This document shows, one piece after another, positions 16,326-25,299 of a stretch of DNA of 64,000 nucleotides (position 1 is its first letter; every line of letters starts with the position of its first letter). Under the pieces are notes generated by a model. It had not been told where the DNA came from. It saw only the letters and a list, made by a program, of their open reading frames with translations, and made no database searches. Source of the stretch: RHLJ01 sp965212165 (GTDB lineage: Bacteria > Bacteroidota > Rhodothermia > Balneolales > Balneolaceae); NCBI GenBank assembly GCA_965212165.1, contig OZ243096.1, forward strand, positions 124,001 to 188,000, written 5' to 3'. Both the position numbers and the translations under genes were made by a program.

Positions 16326-17114
16326 ATGGTTGACAAAAGTACTCCAAGACACCAACAAATTAGTGATCATTTGAGATCAGATATTAAAAATAAAGAATTT
16401 CTTCCTGGAGATAAGCTACCCTCAGAAAAAAGGCTTTGTGACTATTTTGATGTAAGCAGAATAACTGTTCGTCAAGCTTTGAAAGCTCTAGAGAATGAAG
16501 GGTTAATATTTAAGAAACAAGGGCTTGGTGCTTTTGTGAGTGAAGATGATGAAAAACAAACTTTAGTTCAGCTAACTGATTTTTCTGAAGATATGCGAAG
16601 AGCAGGTTTTAAAAGTTCATCTAAACTAATTCGTTTTAAAAAAGTATCCCCTGTTTTAGAAATTAATACCATTTTAGAGCTCCCACCAAGTTCTCCCCTT
16701 ATTAGACTCGATAGAGTTCGACTAGGCAATGGAAAGCCTATCGCTTTCGATATTACCTGGCTTCCTGGCAGTTATGGGCAGCTTTTGTTAGATGAAGATC
16801 TAACAAACAAAACTATCTATCAAATTTTAGAGGACACTTACTCAATACCCATTTCTGCTGGTAAGTATAAATTTACTGCTATAATTGCAGATGAATATAT
16901 TGCCAAACATTTAAATATTGATGTAGGTAGCCCTATCTTTGAAATCGATAGATGTTCCCGAACAACAGCTGGGAAAAAAGTTTATTTTCAAAAACGATAT
17001 AACAACCCTGAATACATCTCGTACGAAATTGAATTATTTAGGGGTGAAGAGTCAATTGAGTCCTGTAAAAACGGTCTTCCATTAAAAGAATTCGTCCCTA
17101 AGTTTAATTTTTAA
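16326..17114 (+). CDS. GntR/HutC-family transcriptional regulator
   Basis: A DNA-binding regulator of 262 residues. The N-terminal winged helix (about 8-75) has LPSEKRLCDYFDVSRITVRQALKALENEGLI and the wing KQGLGAFV. The C-terminal half (about 90-245) is a UTRA effector domain, with SSPLIRLDRVRLGNGKPIAFD and a final ...YFQKRYNNPEYISYEIEL. UTRA domains bind small molecules, usually to release repression. It is divergent from the sulfur operon with a palindrome between them, so it probably controls that operon and itself. It has three cysteines (38, 210, 247). Known persulfide sensors are CsoR-, ArsR- or sigma54-activator types, so a GntR in this role would be unusual. The downstream M16 gene starts only 35 bases after it. 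Confidence 0.9.
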   Translation: MVDKSTPRHQQISDHLRSDIKNKEFLPGDKLPSEKRLCDYFDVSRITVRQALKALENEGLIFKKQGLGAFVSEDDEKQTLVQLTDFSEDMRRAGFKSSSKLIRFKKVSPVLEINTILELPPSSPLIRLDRVRLGNGKPIAFDITWLPGSYGQLLLDEDLTNKTIYQILEDTYSIPISAGKYKFTAIIADEYIAKHLNIDVGSPIFEIDRCSRTTAGKKVYFQKRYNNPEYISYEIELFRGEESIESCKNGLPLKEFVPKFNF

Positions 17115-17149
17115 ACAAATAAATTATCGATAAATTGTACATATTCAAG

Positions 17150-18688
17150 ATGTTAAACCTACAATCAAAATCTAATTCCATGAGAGTACGCACATACCTA
17201 TTAAGTGCCATTTGTCTAGTTTTTTTTGCGAGTATAATTCCTCAAAAAGCTACGGCACAAAACCTTAAAGAATTTGAAGAAAAAGTTACTGAATTTACCC
17301 TAGATAACGGGCTACACTTCATCATTATAGAACGCCACGATGCACCAGTGGTGAGTTTTTATACTCAAGTTAATGTTGGAGGAATTGATGAACCAGTTGG
17401 CAATACTGGTATTGCTCATATTTTTGAGCATCTTGCCTTCAAAGGTGATCATTATGTTGGAACAACCGATTGGGAAGCTGAAAAAAAGGTAATAGATAAA
17501 ATGGATGAAGTGTATAAAGCATGGCTCTATGAATCATATGCACCAAATCCTGATACTACTTTTATGGCTGAAAAGTGGGATGAATTCCAAAAGCTTCAGG
17601 AAGAAGCTAAAACATATGTTGTAAATAATGAGTTTTCAGAAATAGTTGCTGGAAACGGAGGTACAGGTATGAATGCCAGTACACGTTGGGATTTCACTGA
17701 TTATTTTTACAGCCTACCATCAAACAAAGTTGAGCTTTGGTTTAGCTTAGAAGCTGGACGTTTTATGCAACCTACATACCGCGAGTTTTATGTAGAAAAA
17801 GAAGTTGTTAGAGAAGAACGTAGAATGCGAACCGATTCAAATCCTTTTGGCCGACTAGTTGAAGAATTTATGGCCACAGCTTTTGCAGCTCACCCGTATG
17901 GTCGTCCAATTGTAGGATGGAGTTCTGACATTACAGCTTCTACAATTGAAGACGCTCATAATTTCTATGAAAAATATTATGTGCCATCAAATATTACTTT
18001 TGGAATTGCAGGAGATGTTGATCCTAAAGAAATGAAGAAGTTTGCTGAAGATTATTTCGGTGACATGAGAGGTAAGGGTAAAGTTGCACCTCCTGTTACA
18101 ACCATTGAACCAGAACAAGGTGGGGAACGAAGAGTTGTACTTGAAGGGAATGCGCAACCACTTATGATGATAGGATATCATACCGTATCTGCTACTCATC
18201 CAGATTATGAATCATTGATTTTACTAGGCCGAGTTTTAAGCTCTGGAAGAACCTCAGTATTTTATAAAAAGTTTGTTGAGGAAGATCAATCTGCTCTACA
18301 AATACAAAATTTTGAAGGAATACCAGGTACAAGATACCCTGGGCTTTTCCTTTCTCTTATTGTCCCTAATGCTGGGGTTAATTTAGACAGTCTTGAGCAT
18401 TCTATTTATGATGAACTAGATGCTATAAAAGCAGGTAATGTTACACAAGAACAACTGGATAGAGTTCGAACTAATTTAAGAGCAGGCATTATTAGATCAT
18501 TGGGTAATAACACAGGTTTAGCATCTTATTTTGTAAACACCCATGTTGAACAAGGTAGCTGGAAAGATGTGTTTAATCAGCTAGATCGATATGATGCTGT
18601 TACACTTGAAGACCTTCAAAGAGTAGCTAATACCTATCTCATTAAGAAAAATAGAACTGTTGGACTAACAGTTAAAACCGACTCTTAA
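17150..18688 (+). CDS. M16-family zinc peptidase, catalytic subunit, exported
   Basis: An insulinase/pitrilysin-family peptidase of about 512 residues. A signal peptide follows Met 17180 (MRVRTYLLSAICLVFFASI...ATA), so export to the periplasm is likely; ATG 17180 is an equally good start. The inverted zinc motif HxxEH is intact in GIAHIFEHLAFKG, with the downstream glutamate region EKEVVREERRMR. An insertion of about 95 residues, with KVIDKMDEVYKAWLYES, separates the zinc motif from GGTGMNASTRWDFT. The second M16 half (about 280-500) closes the peptidase clam. It is followed 27 bases later by an M16 gene without the zinc motif, the classical active/inactive pair. Confidence 0.92.
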   Translation: MLNLQSKSNSMRVRTYLLSAICLVFFASIIPQKATAQNLKEFEEKVTEFTLDNGLHFIIIERHDAPVVSFYTQVNVGGIDEPVGNTGIAHIFEHLAFKGDHYVGTTDWEAEKKVIDKMDEVYKAWLYESYAPNPDTTFMAEKWDEFQKLQEEAKTYVVNNEFSEIVAGNGGTGMNASTRWDFTDYFYSLPSNKVELWFSLEAGRFMQPTYREFYVEKEVVREERRMRTDSNPFGRLVEEFMATAFAAHPYGRPIVGWSSDITASTIEDAHNFYEKYYVPSNITFGIAGDVDPKEMKKFAEDYFGDMRGKGKVAPPVTTIEPEQGGERRVVLEGNAQPLMMIGYHTVSATHPDYESLILLGRVLSSGRTSVFYKKFVEEDQSALQIQNFEGIPGTRYPGLFLSLIVPNAGVNLDSLEHSIYDELDAIKAGNVTQEQLDRVRTNLRAGIIRSLGNNTGLASYFVNTHVEQGSWKDVFNQLDRYDAVTLEDLQRVANTYLIKKNRTVGLTVKTDS

Positions 18689-18715
18689 ACAATTTTAAAG
18701 CAAAGCGAGATTATA

Positions 18716-20779
18716 ATGAAACGCACTATACTTTTTATATTTATGATATTGCTATCGGTTTCTGCGATGGCCCAAAAACGTTACGATGAAATTAAGTACC
18801 CTGAATTAAATAAGTTTGAAATTGCCAAAGTTGAAGAGTTTACTCTAGATAATGGCATTACATTTTATTTGGTTGAGGATAAAGAACTTCCACTAATAAG
18901 AATAAATGCTACAGTTAAAACTGGTGGTTTACTTGAGCAAATGGATAAAACTGGACTTGCTGGGTTAACTGGACAAGTAATGCGTGAAGGTGGCTCTGTA
19001 AACTATCCTGATGACGAGTTAAACCTTCTTTTAGAAGATAAAGCTGCATTCATGAGCACCTTCATTGGGTTCGGCTCTGGTGGTGCTAGTATGAACATAT
19101 TGAAAGAAGACTTCAATGAACTTCTTCCTGTATTTGTAGATTTAGTTCAGAATCCTGCATTTCCTGAAGACAAAATTGAATTGGCAAAAACTCAGGCTAA
19201 ATCAAATATATCTCGAAGAAACGACGACCAACAATCAATTGCTGTTCGTGAATTTCAAAAATTAATTTATGGTGAAGATGTTGCTTATACCACACAACGT
19301 GAATATGCAACTATTGACGCGATCACTAGAGAAGACATGATTGAATTCCATAAACAAGCATTTGTCGGGAATAACATGATGATTGGTGTTATTGGTGATT
19401 TTGACACTAGAGATATGAAAAGGAAACTAGAAGAAGCTTTTGGAAGCCTTAAATCTGGTTCACAAACCAACCTCCTTTACCCAGAAGTTACTTACGATTA
19501 CCCTTCTACTGTAAATATTGTAGATAAGTCTGATGTAAATCAAAGTTTTGTATTAGTTGGACACGTTGGCGGATTACGTGAAAACCCAGATTATGCAGCC
19601 TTACAACTATTGAATGAGATACTAAGTGGTGGTTTTTCAGGCAGATTAACACAAAGCGTCCGCTCAGACCTTGGTCTAGCTTATGCTGTTTTTGGTGCAT
19701 ATTCTAGTAATATCCATTATCCAGGTTTCTTTTATGTTGGAGTAATGACCAAAAGTTCTACCACTGCTGAAGCAATTGATGCAATGTTGGTCGAAGTAGA
19801 AAAGCTTCAAGATACCGCTGTTCCTTCAGAAGAATTGAATGAAGCTAAGGATCGTTTTTTAAATTCACTAGTTTTCAGATACGATAGCAAGAATAAAATT
19901 CTTAGCGAAAGAATCAGTAATAAATATAATGGGCTTCCTCAAGATTATTTCGATCAATATGTTGAGCAATTAAAGAAAGTTACTTCAGATGATATACAGA
20001 GAGTTGCTAATCAATATTTAAAACCTGAAAGTGTACAAATATTGGTGGTGGGTAATGCTCAAGAAATTGGTAATCAATTAGACAAATATGGAGAAGTAAA
20101 TAATATTGACATTACCATTCCTCTTCCAAAATCGGATGAAGAAGAAGTATCTGGGGATTCTGAAACTGGAAATATGTGGTTAGAGAAAATGGCAAATGCC
20201 ATTGTATCTCCTGGAACGGAAGTAATATCTATTGTAAATAAAAGTATTGTAAATCAATTTGGACCAGCTGGTAGTATGCAAGCAACAAGTTCAGCAACTA
20301 TTAATTTTGATGAAATAAGTATGGTTGCAGATTTAGAGACACCTCAAGGCAATATGACTATGGAATTAAAAAATGGTAGTGGTGTTATTAAAATGATGGG
20401 GCAAGAACAACCTCTCCCACCTGCAATGACTGGCCCAATGTTTAATGAAATAAAGAATAGTTATCTCAACCTAGCATTAACATATGAAGATTTAAATGCG
20501 GAGTACTTAGGTACTGAAATCGTTGATGGAAATGAATATGGGGTACTTAAAGTAATGGCAGAAAGTACAATAACCATATTGGTTGACTTGGAATCTGCAC
20601 TGCCATTCCTATCTCGAACTACCGAGTTAAATGCACAAACAGGATCTATGGTTGCTAGAGAAAATAGATATTCAAATTGGACAACAGTTGATGGTGTGAC
20701 ATTTGCGTTCTCATCTGTTGTATTTGCTGATGGAAATAAAGTTTCAGAATCAAAAGTTGAAACTTTAACAGTAAATTAA
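18716..20779 (+). CDS. M16-family non-catalytic partner with extra C-terminal domain
   Basis: An exported protein of 687 residues (signal peptide MKRTILFIFMILLSVSAMA). Residues about 35-455 are two M16 domains, but the place of HxxEH reads GLAGLTGQVMREGG, so no zinc is bound and this is the substrate-grasping subunit. The late motif SGGFSGRLTQSVRSDLGLAYAVFGAYS, with its Arg and Tyr pair, is the substrate-binding signature of this subunit type. A linker (DEEEVSGDSETG) leads to about 200 extra beta-rich residues (about 485-687). Their alternating strands (ATINFDEISMVADLETPQGNMTMEL, FAFSSVVFADGNKVSESKVETL) recall LolA/outer-membrane-sorting-type folds, though that is a guess. It ends at a strong terminator. 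Confidence 0.9.
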   Translation: MKRTILFIFMILLSVSAMAQKRYDEIKYPELNKFEIAKVEEFTLDNGITFYLVEDKELPLIRINATVKTGGLLEQMDKTGLAGLTGQVMREGGSVNYPDDELNLLLEDKAAFMSTFIGFGSGGASMNILKEDFNELLPVFVDLVQNPAFPEDKIELAKTQAKSNISRRNDDQQSIAVREFQKLIYGEDVAYTTQREYATIDAITREDMIEFHKQAFVGNNMMIGVIGDFDTRDMKRKLEEAFGSLKSGSQTNLLYPEVTYDYPSTVNIVDKSDVNQSFVLVGHVGGLRENPDYAALQLLNEILSGGFSGRLTQSVRSDLGLAYAVFGAYSSNIHYPGFFYVGVMTKSSTTAEAIDAMLVEVEKLQDTAVPSEELNEAKDRFLNSLVFRYDSKNKILSERISNKYNGLPQDYFDQYVEQLKKVTSDDIQRVANQYLKPESVQILVVGNAQEIGNQLDKYGEVNNIDITIPLPKSDEEEVSGDSETGNMWLEKMANAIVSPGTEVISIVNKSIVNQFGPAGSMQATSSATINFDEISMVADLETPQGNMTMELKNGSGVIKMMGQEQPLPPAMTGPMFNEIKNSYLNLALTYEDLNAEYLGTEIVDGNEYGVLKVMAESTITILVDLESALPFLSRTTELNAQTGSMVARENRYSNWTTVDGVTFAFSSVVFADGNKVSESKVETLTVN

Positions 20780-20802
20780 AGCTCACATTACTGCATTTTT
20801 TA

Positions 20803-20835
20803 AACCTGATTCAATTTTTTGAATCAGGTTTTTTT
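20803..20835 (+). terminator. rho-independent terminator after the M16 pair
   Basis: A 12-bp stem (AACCTGATTCAA and TTGAATCAGGTT) with a 4-T loop and a T tail, starting 24 bases after the stop of the second M16 gene. Confidence 0.92.
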
Positions 20836-20892
20836 ATAGCCATTAAATCTTCAAATTTGTATATAGGTAATAACTATTAATAGTCATTAGAT

Positions 20893-21420
20893 ATGGAAAT
20901 CTGGGAAAATGAATATCCTTCTGCATCAGAATATGCACACTTTTATTCTACCTATGTTGAACTTATAGAAAAAACGAACATAATACATGTTCTGAATAAG
21001 CAAATGCATGAGGTATTTACCCTTATGAATTCTGTATCAGGTGATAAAGCCTACTTCAAATATGCACCTGATAAATGGACATTAAAAGAAGTACTCGGTC
21101 ATATGATCGAAACCGAACGTGTGTTTTCTTACCGAGCCTTTGCTATTTCTCGTGGAGATTCCGCTTCTTTGCCTGGTATGGATCAAGATGAGTACATGGA
21201 AGGAAATAATTATAATAATCGTACTCTCGCTAATCTTTCTAATGAATACTTTGCAGTACGAGTAGCAACTATTCATCTCTTAAGTAGCTTAACTAAAGAA
21301 ATGATATCAAGAAAAGGAATTGCAAGTGACACAGAAGTATCTGTACGAGCACTTGCATTTATAATTGCAGGTCACGACAAACACCACTTAACCGTAATCA
21401 AAGAAAAGTATCTTAATTAA
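20893..21420 (+). CDS. DinB-like metal-binding four-helix protein
   Basis: A 175-residue protein of the DinB/YfiT-like superfamily. The histidine triad that binds a divalent metal appears as GHMIETERVF near residue 75 and GHDKHHLTVIKEKY near the C-terminus. The superfamily contains thiol-dependent S-transferases (bacillithiol, mycothiol) and many uncharacterised members; this one matches the DinB_2 style, with W in YAPDKWTLKEVLGH. No signal peptide is seen, so it is cytosolic. The substrate is unknown. It is a single gene between the M16 terminator and the convergent glycosyltransferase, 3 bases apart. Confidence 0.85.
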   Translation: MEIWENEYPSASEYAHFYSTYVELIEKTNIIHVLNKQMHEVFTLMNSVSGDKAYFKYAPDKWTLKEVLGHMIETERVFSYRAFAISRGDSASLPGMDQDEYMEGNNYNNRTLANLSNEYFAVRVATIHLLSSLTKEMISRKGIASDTEVSVRALAFIIAGHDKHHLTVIKEKYLN

Positions 21421-21423
21421 AAA

Positions 21424-22428
21424 TCAAACCATTTCCAGTTCAGAAATTCCGGCTTGTATTATTTTTTCGATTAATTCATTTTCATCCGATACTTCAGGAA
21501 GGTGTAAAACTTCTGCATTTGTCAGCCAGTCTTCAACTTGCTGTTTAAAGGTTCCATCAATTGCGTAAACTACTTTCCCTCCTAATTCTTCCAATGCTGC
21601 AGCGTTGCTTAGTTGTTCATATTGATTTCGGATTGGGATCGTAAGAAGTTTTTTTCCTAAATACATTGTTTCAGAAGTAGTTTCAAAACCAGTTGACGAA
21701 ATTACTCCAAGACAGTTTTCAATACTTTTTAGAAAGGATTCCTTTCCAATAGGTTTTACAATTACATTTCCTTTTTCATATTCACGATCACAAGCTGGAG
21801 AAAAAATATGCCATTGGATCTGCGAAACAGTATTAAATACAGAGCAAAGAGTTTCATAATCAAAAGCAGGAAGATAGACTGTTATATGATCACCCAATGA
21901 TGGGTTTAGCTGCTTAATTTGATTTCTAACTATTGGTGGTTCAATAAAATCATCATATCTCAAATAATGAGAACTAACAGGACAACTACAAGGAGCAAAG
22001 TGCTTCATGATTCCTTCTGCGACAAGGGATTTTCTTGTTGGTCTTGGTACTTTAGATGATAAAAACGATGCCTGATGACTAATTCCAATACATGGAATTC
22101 TAGCGGATTGAGCCGCCCAGGCCGTGACAGGTTCAAAATCGTTTACTACAAAATCATATCTATCAACTGGTGTTGATTGGATATCCTGAATTAGCTTAAC
22201 CGGATTTAGTTTCAATGCGGTTTCAAAAAAATCGATACTACCCTTGTTATCATAGGTAAGACTTATTCCTCTTGCTTTGTATGCGATTTCTCCATCCAGA
22301 TTAATATTATAATTATAACCACTAATCAGTACATCTACTTCTGCAAATTCTCTTAGCTTAGGCAGAACAACTTTAGCTCTGCTTATATGCCCGTGCCCAG
22401 TACCTTGCACTCCATAGAGAATTTTCAT
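21424..22428 (-). CDS. GT-B glycosyltransferase family protein
   Basis: A 334-residue protein of the MurG-like group annotated as glycosyltransferase family protein (TIGR00661 type). The N-terminal domain starts MKILYGVQGTGHGHISRA, a glycine-rich acceptor loop; the C-terminal nucleotide-sugar domain has SSTGFETTSETMYLGKKLLTIP and NQYEQLSNAAALEELGG, the UDP-sugar binding pattern. The sugar and acceptor are unknown. Its start overlaps the stop of the LpxH-like gene by 4 bases, so the two are translationally coupled and probably act on the same envelope lipid or glycan. Confidence 0.85.
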   Translation of the reverse strand: MKILYGVQGTGHGHISRAKVVLPKLREFAEVDVLISGYNYNINLDGEIAYKARGISLTYDNKGSIDFFETALKLNPVKLIQDIQSTPVDRYDFVVNDFEPVTAWAAQSARIPCIGISHQASFLSSKVPRPTRKSLVAEGIMKHFAPCSCPVSSHYLRYDDFIEPPIVRNQIKQLNPSLGDHITVYLPAFDYETLCSVFNTVSQIQWHIFSPACDREYEKGNVIVKPIGKESFLKSIENCLGVISSTGFETTSETMYLGKKLLTIPIRNQYEQLSNAAALEELGGKVVYAIDGTFKQQVEDWLTNAEVLHLPEVSDENELIEKIIQAGISELEMV

Positions 22429-23240
22429 CCTAACATTGCCTTCTTAATGTTCGAATGACTTTGCATTAATTGAGTAATTCTAGGACTTTCCTGCAATTTG
22501 GAATCGTTTTCATATCGATATACATCCCACTCATATCCATCATATTCTAGCGCAGTCAAGTTTTCTACCCAATCCCCAGAATTCAAATATATTACCGAAC
22601 CTTTCTCATTTTCGTAGCCACGGATTTTTGGTTGATGGATATGCCCACAAACTACGTAATCGTAACCCTCATCTATGGCAAGTTCCATAGCTGTAACTTC
22701 AAAATCATCGATAAAATTAACCGCCTTTTTTACACCATTCTTTATCTTCTTTGAAAGAGATATTTTTCCATAGCCCAGCTTAATTGTAATCTTGTTTACC
22801 CATCGATTTAGCAATATCAAAAGCTCATAGCCTTTACCTCCGAGCTTGGCTAACCATTTCGAGTATTTCATGGTTACATCAAAAATATCTCCATGAAAAA
22901 ACCACACTTTTTCTCCATTCAATTCTAGAACCAATTTGTCTTTTATAAACAAAGGGCCTAGTTGTAGACTTGAAATTTTTCGTAGCGTTTCATCGTGGTT
23001 ACCTGTCAGATAATAAATATCGACCCCATTCGTCATCATTGTGATAAGTGTTCTGATTACATGCATATGAGCTTCAGGCCAATAATATTTCTTAAACTGC
23101 CACATATCGATAAAGTCACCATTAAGAATAATTCTCTCTGGGTTTATTGAATTAAGGTATTGAACTAACTCTGTTGCGTGGCATCCAACAGTTCCCAGGT
23201 GCACGTCTGAGATAACTACCGTATCTAGGTTTCTTTTCAT
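22425..23240 (-). CDS. LpxH-like metallophosphoesterase (UDP-2,3-diacylglucosamine pyrophosphatase family)
   Basis: A calcineurin-fold phosphoesterase of about 271 residues. The two-metal motifs occur in order: SDVHLG, NGDFIDMW, GNHDE, FFHGDIFD and GHIHQPKI. The family includes LpxH, which releases lipid X from UDP-diacylglucosamine in lipid A synthesis, and related phosphatases of unknown substrate. I chose ATG 23240 (MKRNLDTVVISDVH); the frame also has an ATG at 23267. The gap to the divergent OsmC gene contains a perfect inverted repeat. It is coupled to the downstream glycosyltransferase, consistent with a membrane glycolipid step, though the exact reaction is inferred. Confidence 0.85.
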   Translation of the reverse strand: MKRNLDTVVISDVHLGTVGCHATELVQYLNSINPERIILNGDFIDMWQFKKYYWPEAHMHVIRTLITMMTNGVDIYYLTGNHDETLRKISSLQLGPLFIKDKLVLELNGEKVWFFHGDIFDVTMKYSKWLAKLGGKGYELLILLNRWVNKITIKLGYGKISLSKKIKNGVKKAVNFIDDFEVTAMELAIDEGYDYVVCGHIHQPKIRGYENEKGSVIYLNSGDWVENLTALEYDGYEWDVYRYENDSKLQESPRITQLMQSHSNIKKAMLG

Positions 23241-23312
23241 AGCATGTAAATGATAATTTATTATCAAAGGTCTACATCTATTGTTATGAAAGGTTATCTA
23301 TCATGTTATAAA

Positions 23313-23334
23313 TTGGTAATCAAAGTGTTACCAA
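23313..23334. promoter_or_regulatory. operator-like inverted repeat
   Basis: Perfect 7-bp arms TTGGTAA and TTACCAA with an 8-base spacer, in the gap between the divergent LpxH-like and OsmC genes. A further partial half-site (TTGTAACC) follows at once. It is a candidate regulator site; no regulator is encoded next to it. Confidence 0.4.
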
Positions 23335-23420
23335 ATTGTAACCTCTTTATTGGAATTCACCCTTTCATTTGATAAAATTTCAGCTACATTTAGATTTCCT
23401 AATTAACAGATTAAATATTT

Positions 23421-23873
23421 ATGTCTGATTCTGAAGCTCAAAAAATTGTACATGTTCACCTCCCCAAGAATGAAGCTTTCAAAACTACTCTAACTGCAGG
23501 AATCCATGAACTCATTTCTGATGAACCTCCGACTGTAGAAGGTGGTCAAGATCAAGGACCTGATCCCTATGACTTTCTACTAATGTCTCTTGGAACTTGC
23601 ACTGTTATGACCGTTAAAATGTATGCCCAAAGAAAAGGTTGGGATGTTGGTGATATGTACGTTGAGCTTCGCCATAACAAAAGTCATGTGGATGACTGTA
23701 AAACGTGTGATAACCCATCATCAAAAATTGATGTAATCGAAAAAGAACTCATTATTAAAGGGGATATAACTCAAGAGCAAAAAGAGAAGCTTCTTGAAAT
23801 CTCTAAGAAATGCCCTGTTCATCGAACACTTTTGAATGAAGTGAGTATTCAAAGCAATATTTCTGTTCATTAA
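23421..23873 (+). CDS. OsmC/Ohr-family protein
   Basis: A 150-residue cytosolic protein of the OsmC family, thiol-dependent peroxidases that reduce organic hydroperoxides. The two conserved cysteines are in MSLGTCTVMTVKMYA near residue 58 and KKCPVHRTL near residue 134. It resembles the YhfA-like branch more than Ohr. An extra CxxC (DDCKTCDNP, near residue 93) lies in the loop between them, where a metal or disulfide is possible. It lies 52 bases ahead of the glutamine-synthetase-like gene on the same strand and may lead that operon. Confidence 0.9.
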   Translation: MSDSEAQKIVHVHLPKNEAFKTTLTAGIHELISDEPPTVEGGQDQGPDPYDFLLMSLGTCTVMTVKMYAQRKGWDVGDMYVELRHNKSHVDDCKTCDNPSSKIDVIEKELIIKGDITQEQKEKLLEISKKCPVHRTLLNEVSIQSNISVH

Positions 23874-23925
23874 TTTCTTTGAACAACACAATTCCTTAAA
23901 CCATTTTCTATATTCTTTTAAATAA

Positions 23926-25287
23926 ATGGTGATCATGAACAAGGAAGAAATTACACAGCTTATTCGAGAACTCGAAGTAAAAAACATAAAGTTTGCGGTT
24001 ACTGATATCGACGGCATACTTAGGGGCAAGCTAATCAGTACAGAGAAATTTTTAAAGGCAGTCAATGGTCAGATTGGGTTTTGTAATGTAATTTTCGGCT
24101 GGGATATGAACGATGCCGTTTATGATAATTGCAAAGTAAGTGGATGGCATACTGGTTACCCCGATTCTTTTGCAACAATCGACCCTAGTTCTTTTAGAAA
24201 AATACCATGGGAAAATGATAAACCTTTCTTTTTAGCAGATTTTTCTGAATCAGCAGATTTGAAAGATGTATGCCCAAGATCACTTTTAAAGAAAATAAAA
24301 AAAGAAGCTAATGATTTAGGTTTCTCACCACAATTTTCGGCTGAATTTGAATGGTTTAATTTTGACGAAACCATGCACTCACTTAAAGAAAAAGAATATT
24401 CAGACCCAACTCCTCTCACTCCTGGAATGTTTGGCTATTCGGTGCTAAGGGCTTCACAAAACAGTGATTATTTTAATGATTTATTCGATTTACTATATAC
24501 TTTCGGTATTCCATTAGAAGGATTACATACAGAGACAGGCGACGGAGTATTTGAGGCTGCAATAACTTATGATGAAATTCTTGAATCAGCTGACCGTGCA
24601 ACTCTTTTTAAAACATCCGTTAAAGAAATTGCTTCACAATATGACTTAACTGCAAGCTTTATGGCCAAGTGGAACCCTGAATTACCGGGTTGCAGTCAGC
24701 ATATCCATCAAAGTTTAATAAATAAATCTGGGAAAAATCTATTCTTTGATGACTCAAAAGATCATAAAATGAGTGAATTATTTGAATATTATCTTGCTGG
24801 ACAATTGTACTGCCTTCCTCATTTACTTCCAATGTTTGCTCCAACTGTTAATAGTTATAAACGGTATGTTGAAGGGTCTTGGGCCGCTACTTCAGTGAGT
24901 TGGGGAATTGAAAATCGGACAGTGGCTTTGCGTGTGATTAATCGAAAAAGTGATTCAATGAGGCTTGAGAACCGAGTCCCGGGAGCAGATGCTAATCCTT
25001 ATTTAACTATGGCCGCTAGCTTATCATCTGGCTTATATGGCATTAAACATAAATTAAAACTGGATACTGCCCCAACAAAAGGAAATGAATATGAAAATAA
25101 GAATTCAGAACCACTTCCTGAGAATTTGCATAAAGCGACAAAAGCAATGAAAGAGTCTAGTATTGCTAAAGAATTATTTGGAGAATCTTTTGTTGATCAC
25201 TTTGTAAAAACTAGAGAATGGGAATGGCGACAATACAAACCCAATCAAAAGAATTGGGAATTAAAAAGGTATTTTGAAATTATTTAA
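23926..25287 (+). CDS. glutamine-synthetase-family gamma-glutamyl ligase
   Basis: An ATP-dependent ligase of the GS fold, 453 residues. Seen are TDIDGILRGKLI (beta-grasp domain), SAEFEWF (metal glutamates), TGDGVFEAAIT, SQHIHQSL (metal histidine), NSYKRYVEGSW...ENRTVALRV (ATP and glutamate arginines) and RLENRVPGADANPYLTMA. The adenylylation tyrosine loop of GlnA is absent, and the N-terminal DIDGxLRGK pattern is that of PuuA/GlnA3-type gamma-glutamyl-amine ligases. It therefore probably joins glutamate to an amine other than ammonia. It leads a tight run: the APH-fold kinase starts 12 bases after the stop and the HAD gene 2 bases after that. ATG 23935, preceded by GGTGAT, is an alternative start. 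Confidence 0.88.
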   Translation: MVIMNKEEITQLIRELEVKNIKFAVTDIDGILRGKLISTEKFLKAVNGQIGFCNVIFGWDMNDAVYDNCKVSGWHTGYPDSFATIDPSSFRKIPWENDKPFFLADFSESADLKDVCPRSLLKKIKKEANDLGFSPQFSAEFEWFNFDETMHSLKEKEYSDPTPLTPGMFGYSVLRASQNSDYFNDLFDLLYTFGIPLEGLHTETGDGVFEAAITYDEILESADRATLFKTSVKEIASQYDLTASFMAKWNPELPGCSQHIHQSLINKSGKNLFFDDSKDHKMSELFEYYLAGQLYCLPHLLPMFAPTVNSYKRYVEGSWAATSVSWGIENRTVALRVINRKSDSMRLENRVPGADANPYLTMAASLSSGLYGIKHKLKLDTAPTKGNEYENKNSEPLPENLHKATKAMKESSIAKELFGESFVDHFVKTREWEWRQYKPNQKNWELKRYFEII

Positions 25288-25299
25288 GTATAGGTAGTA

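Noticed and set aside
16228..16347. N-terminal extension of the first YeeE/YedE gene
   Set aside because: It would overlap the divergent GntR gene and the palindrome; the ATG at 16227 matches the family start.
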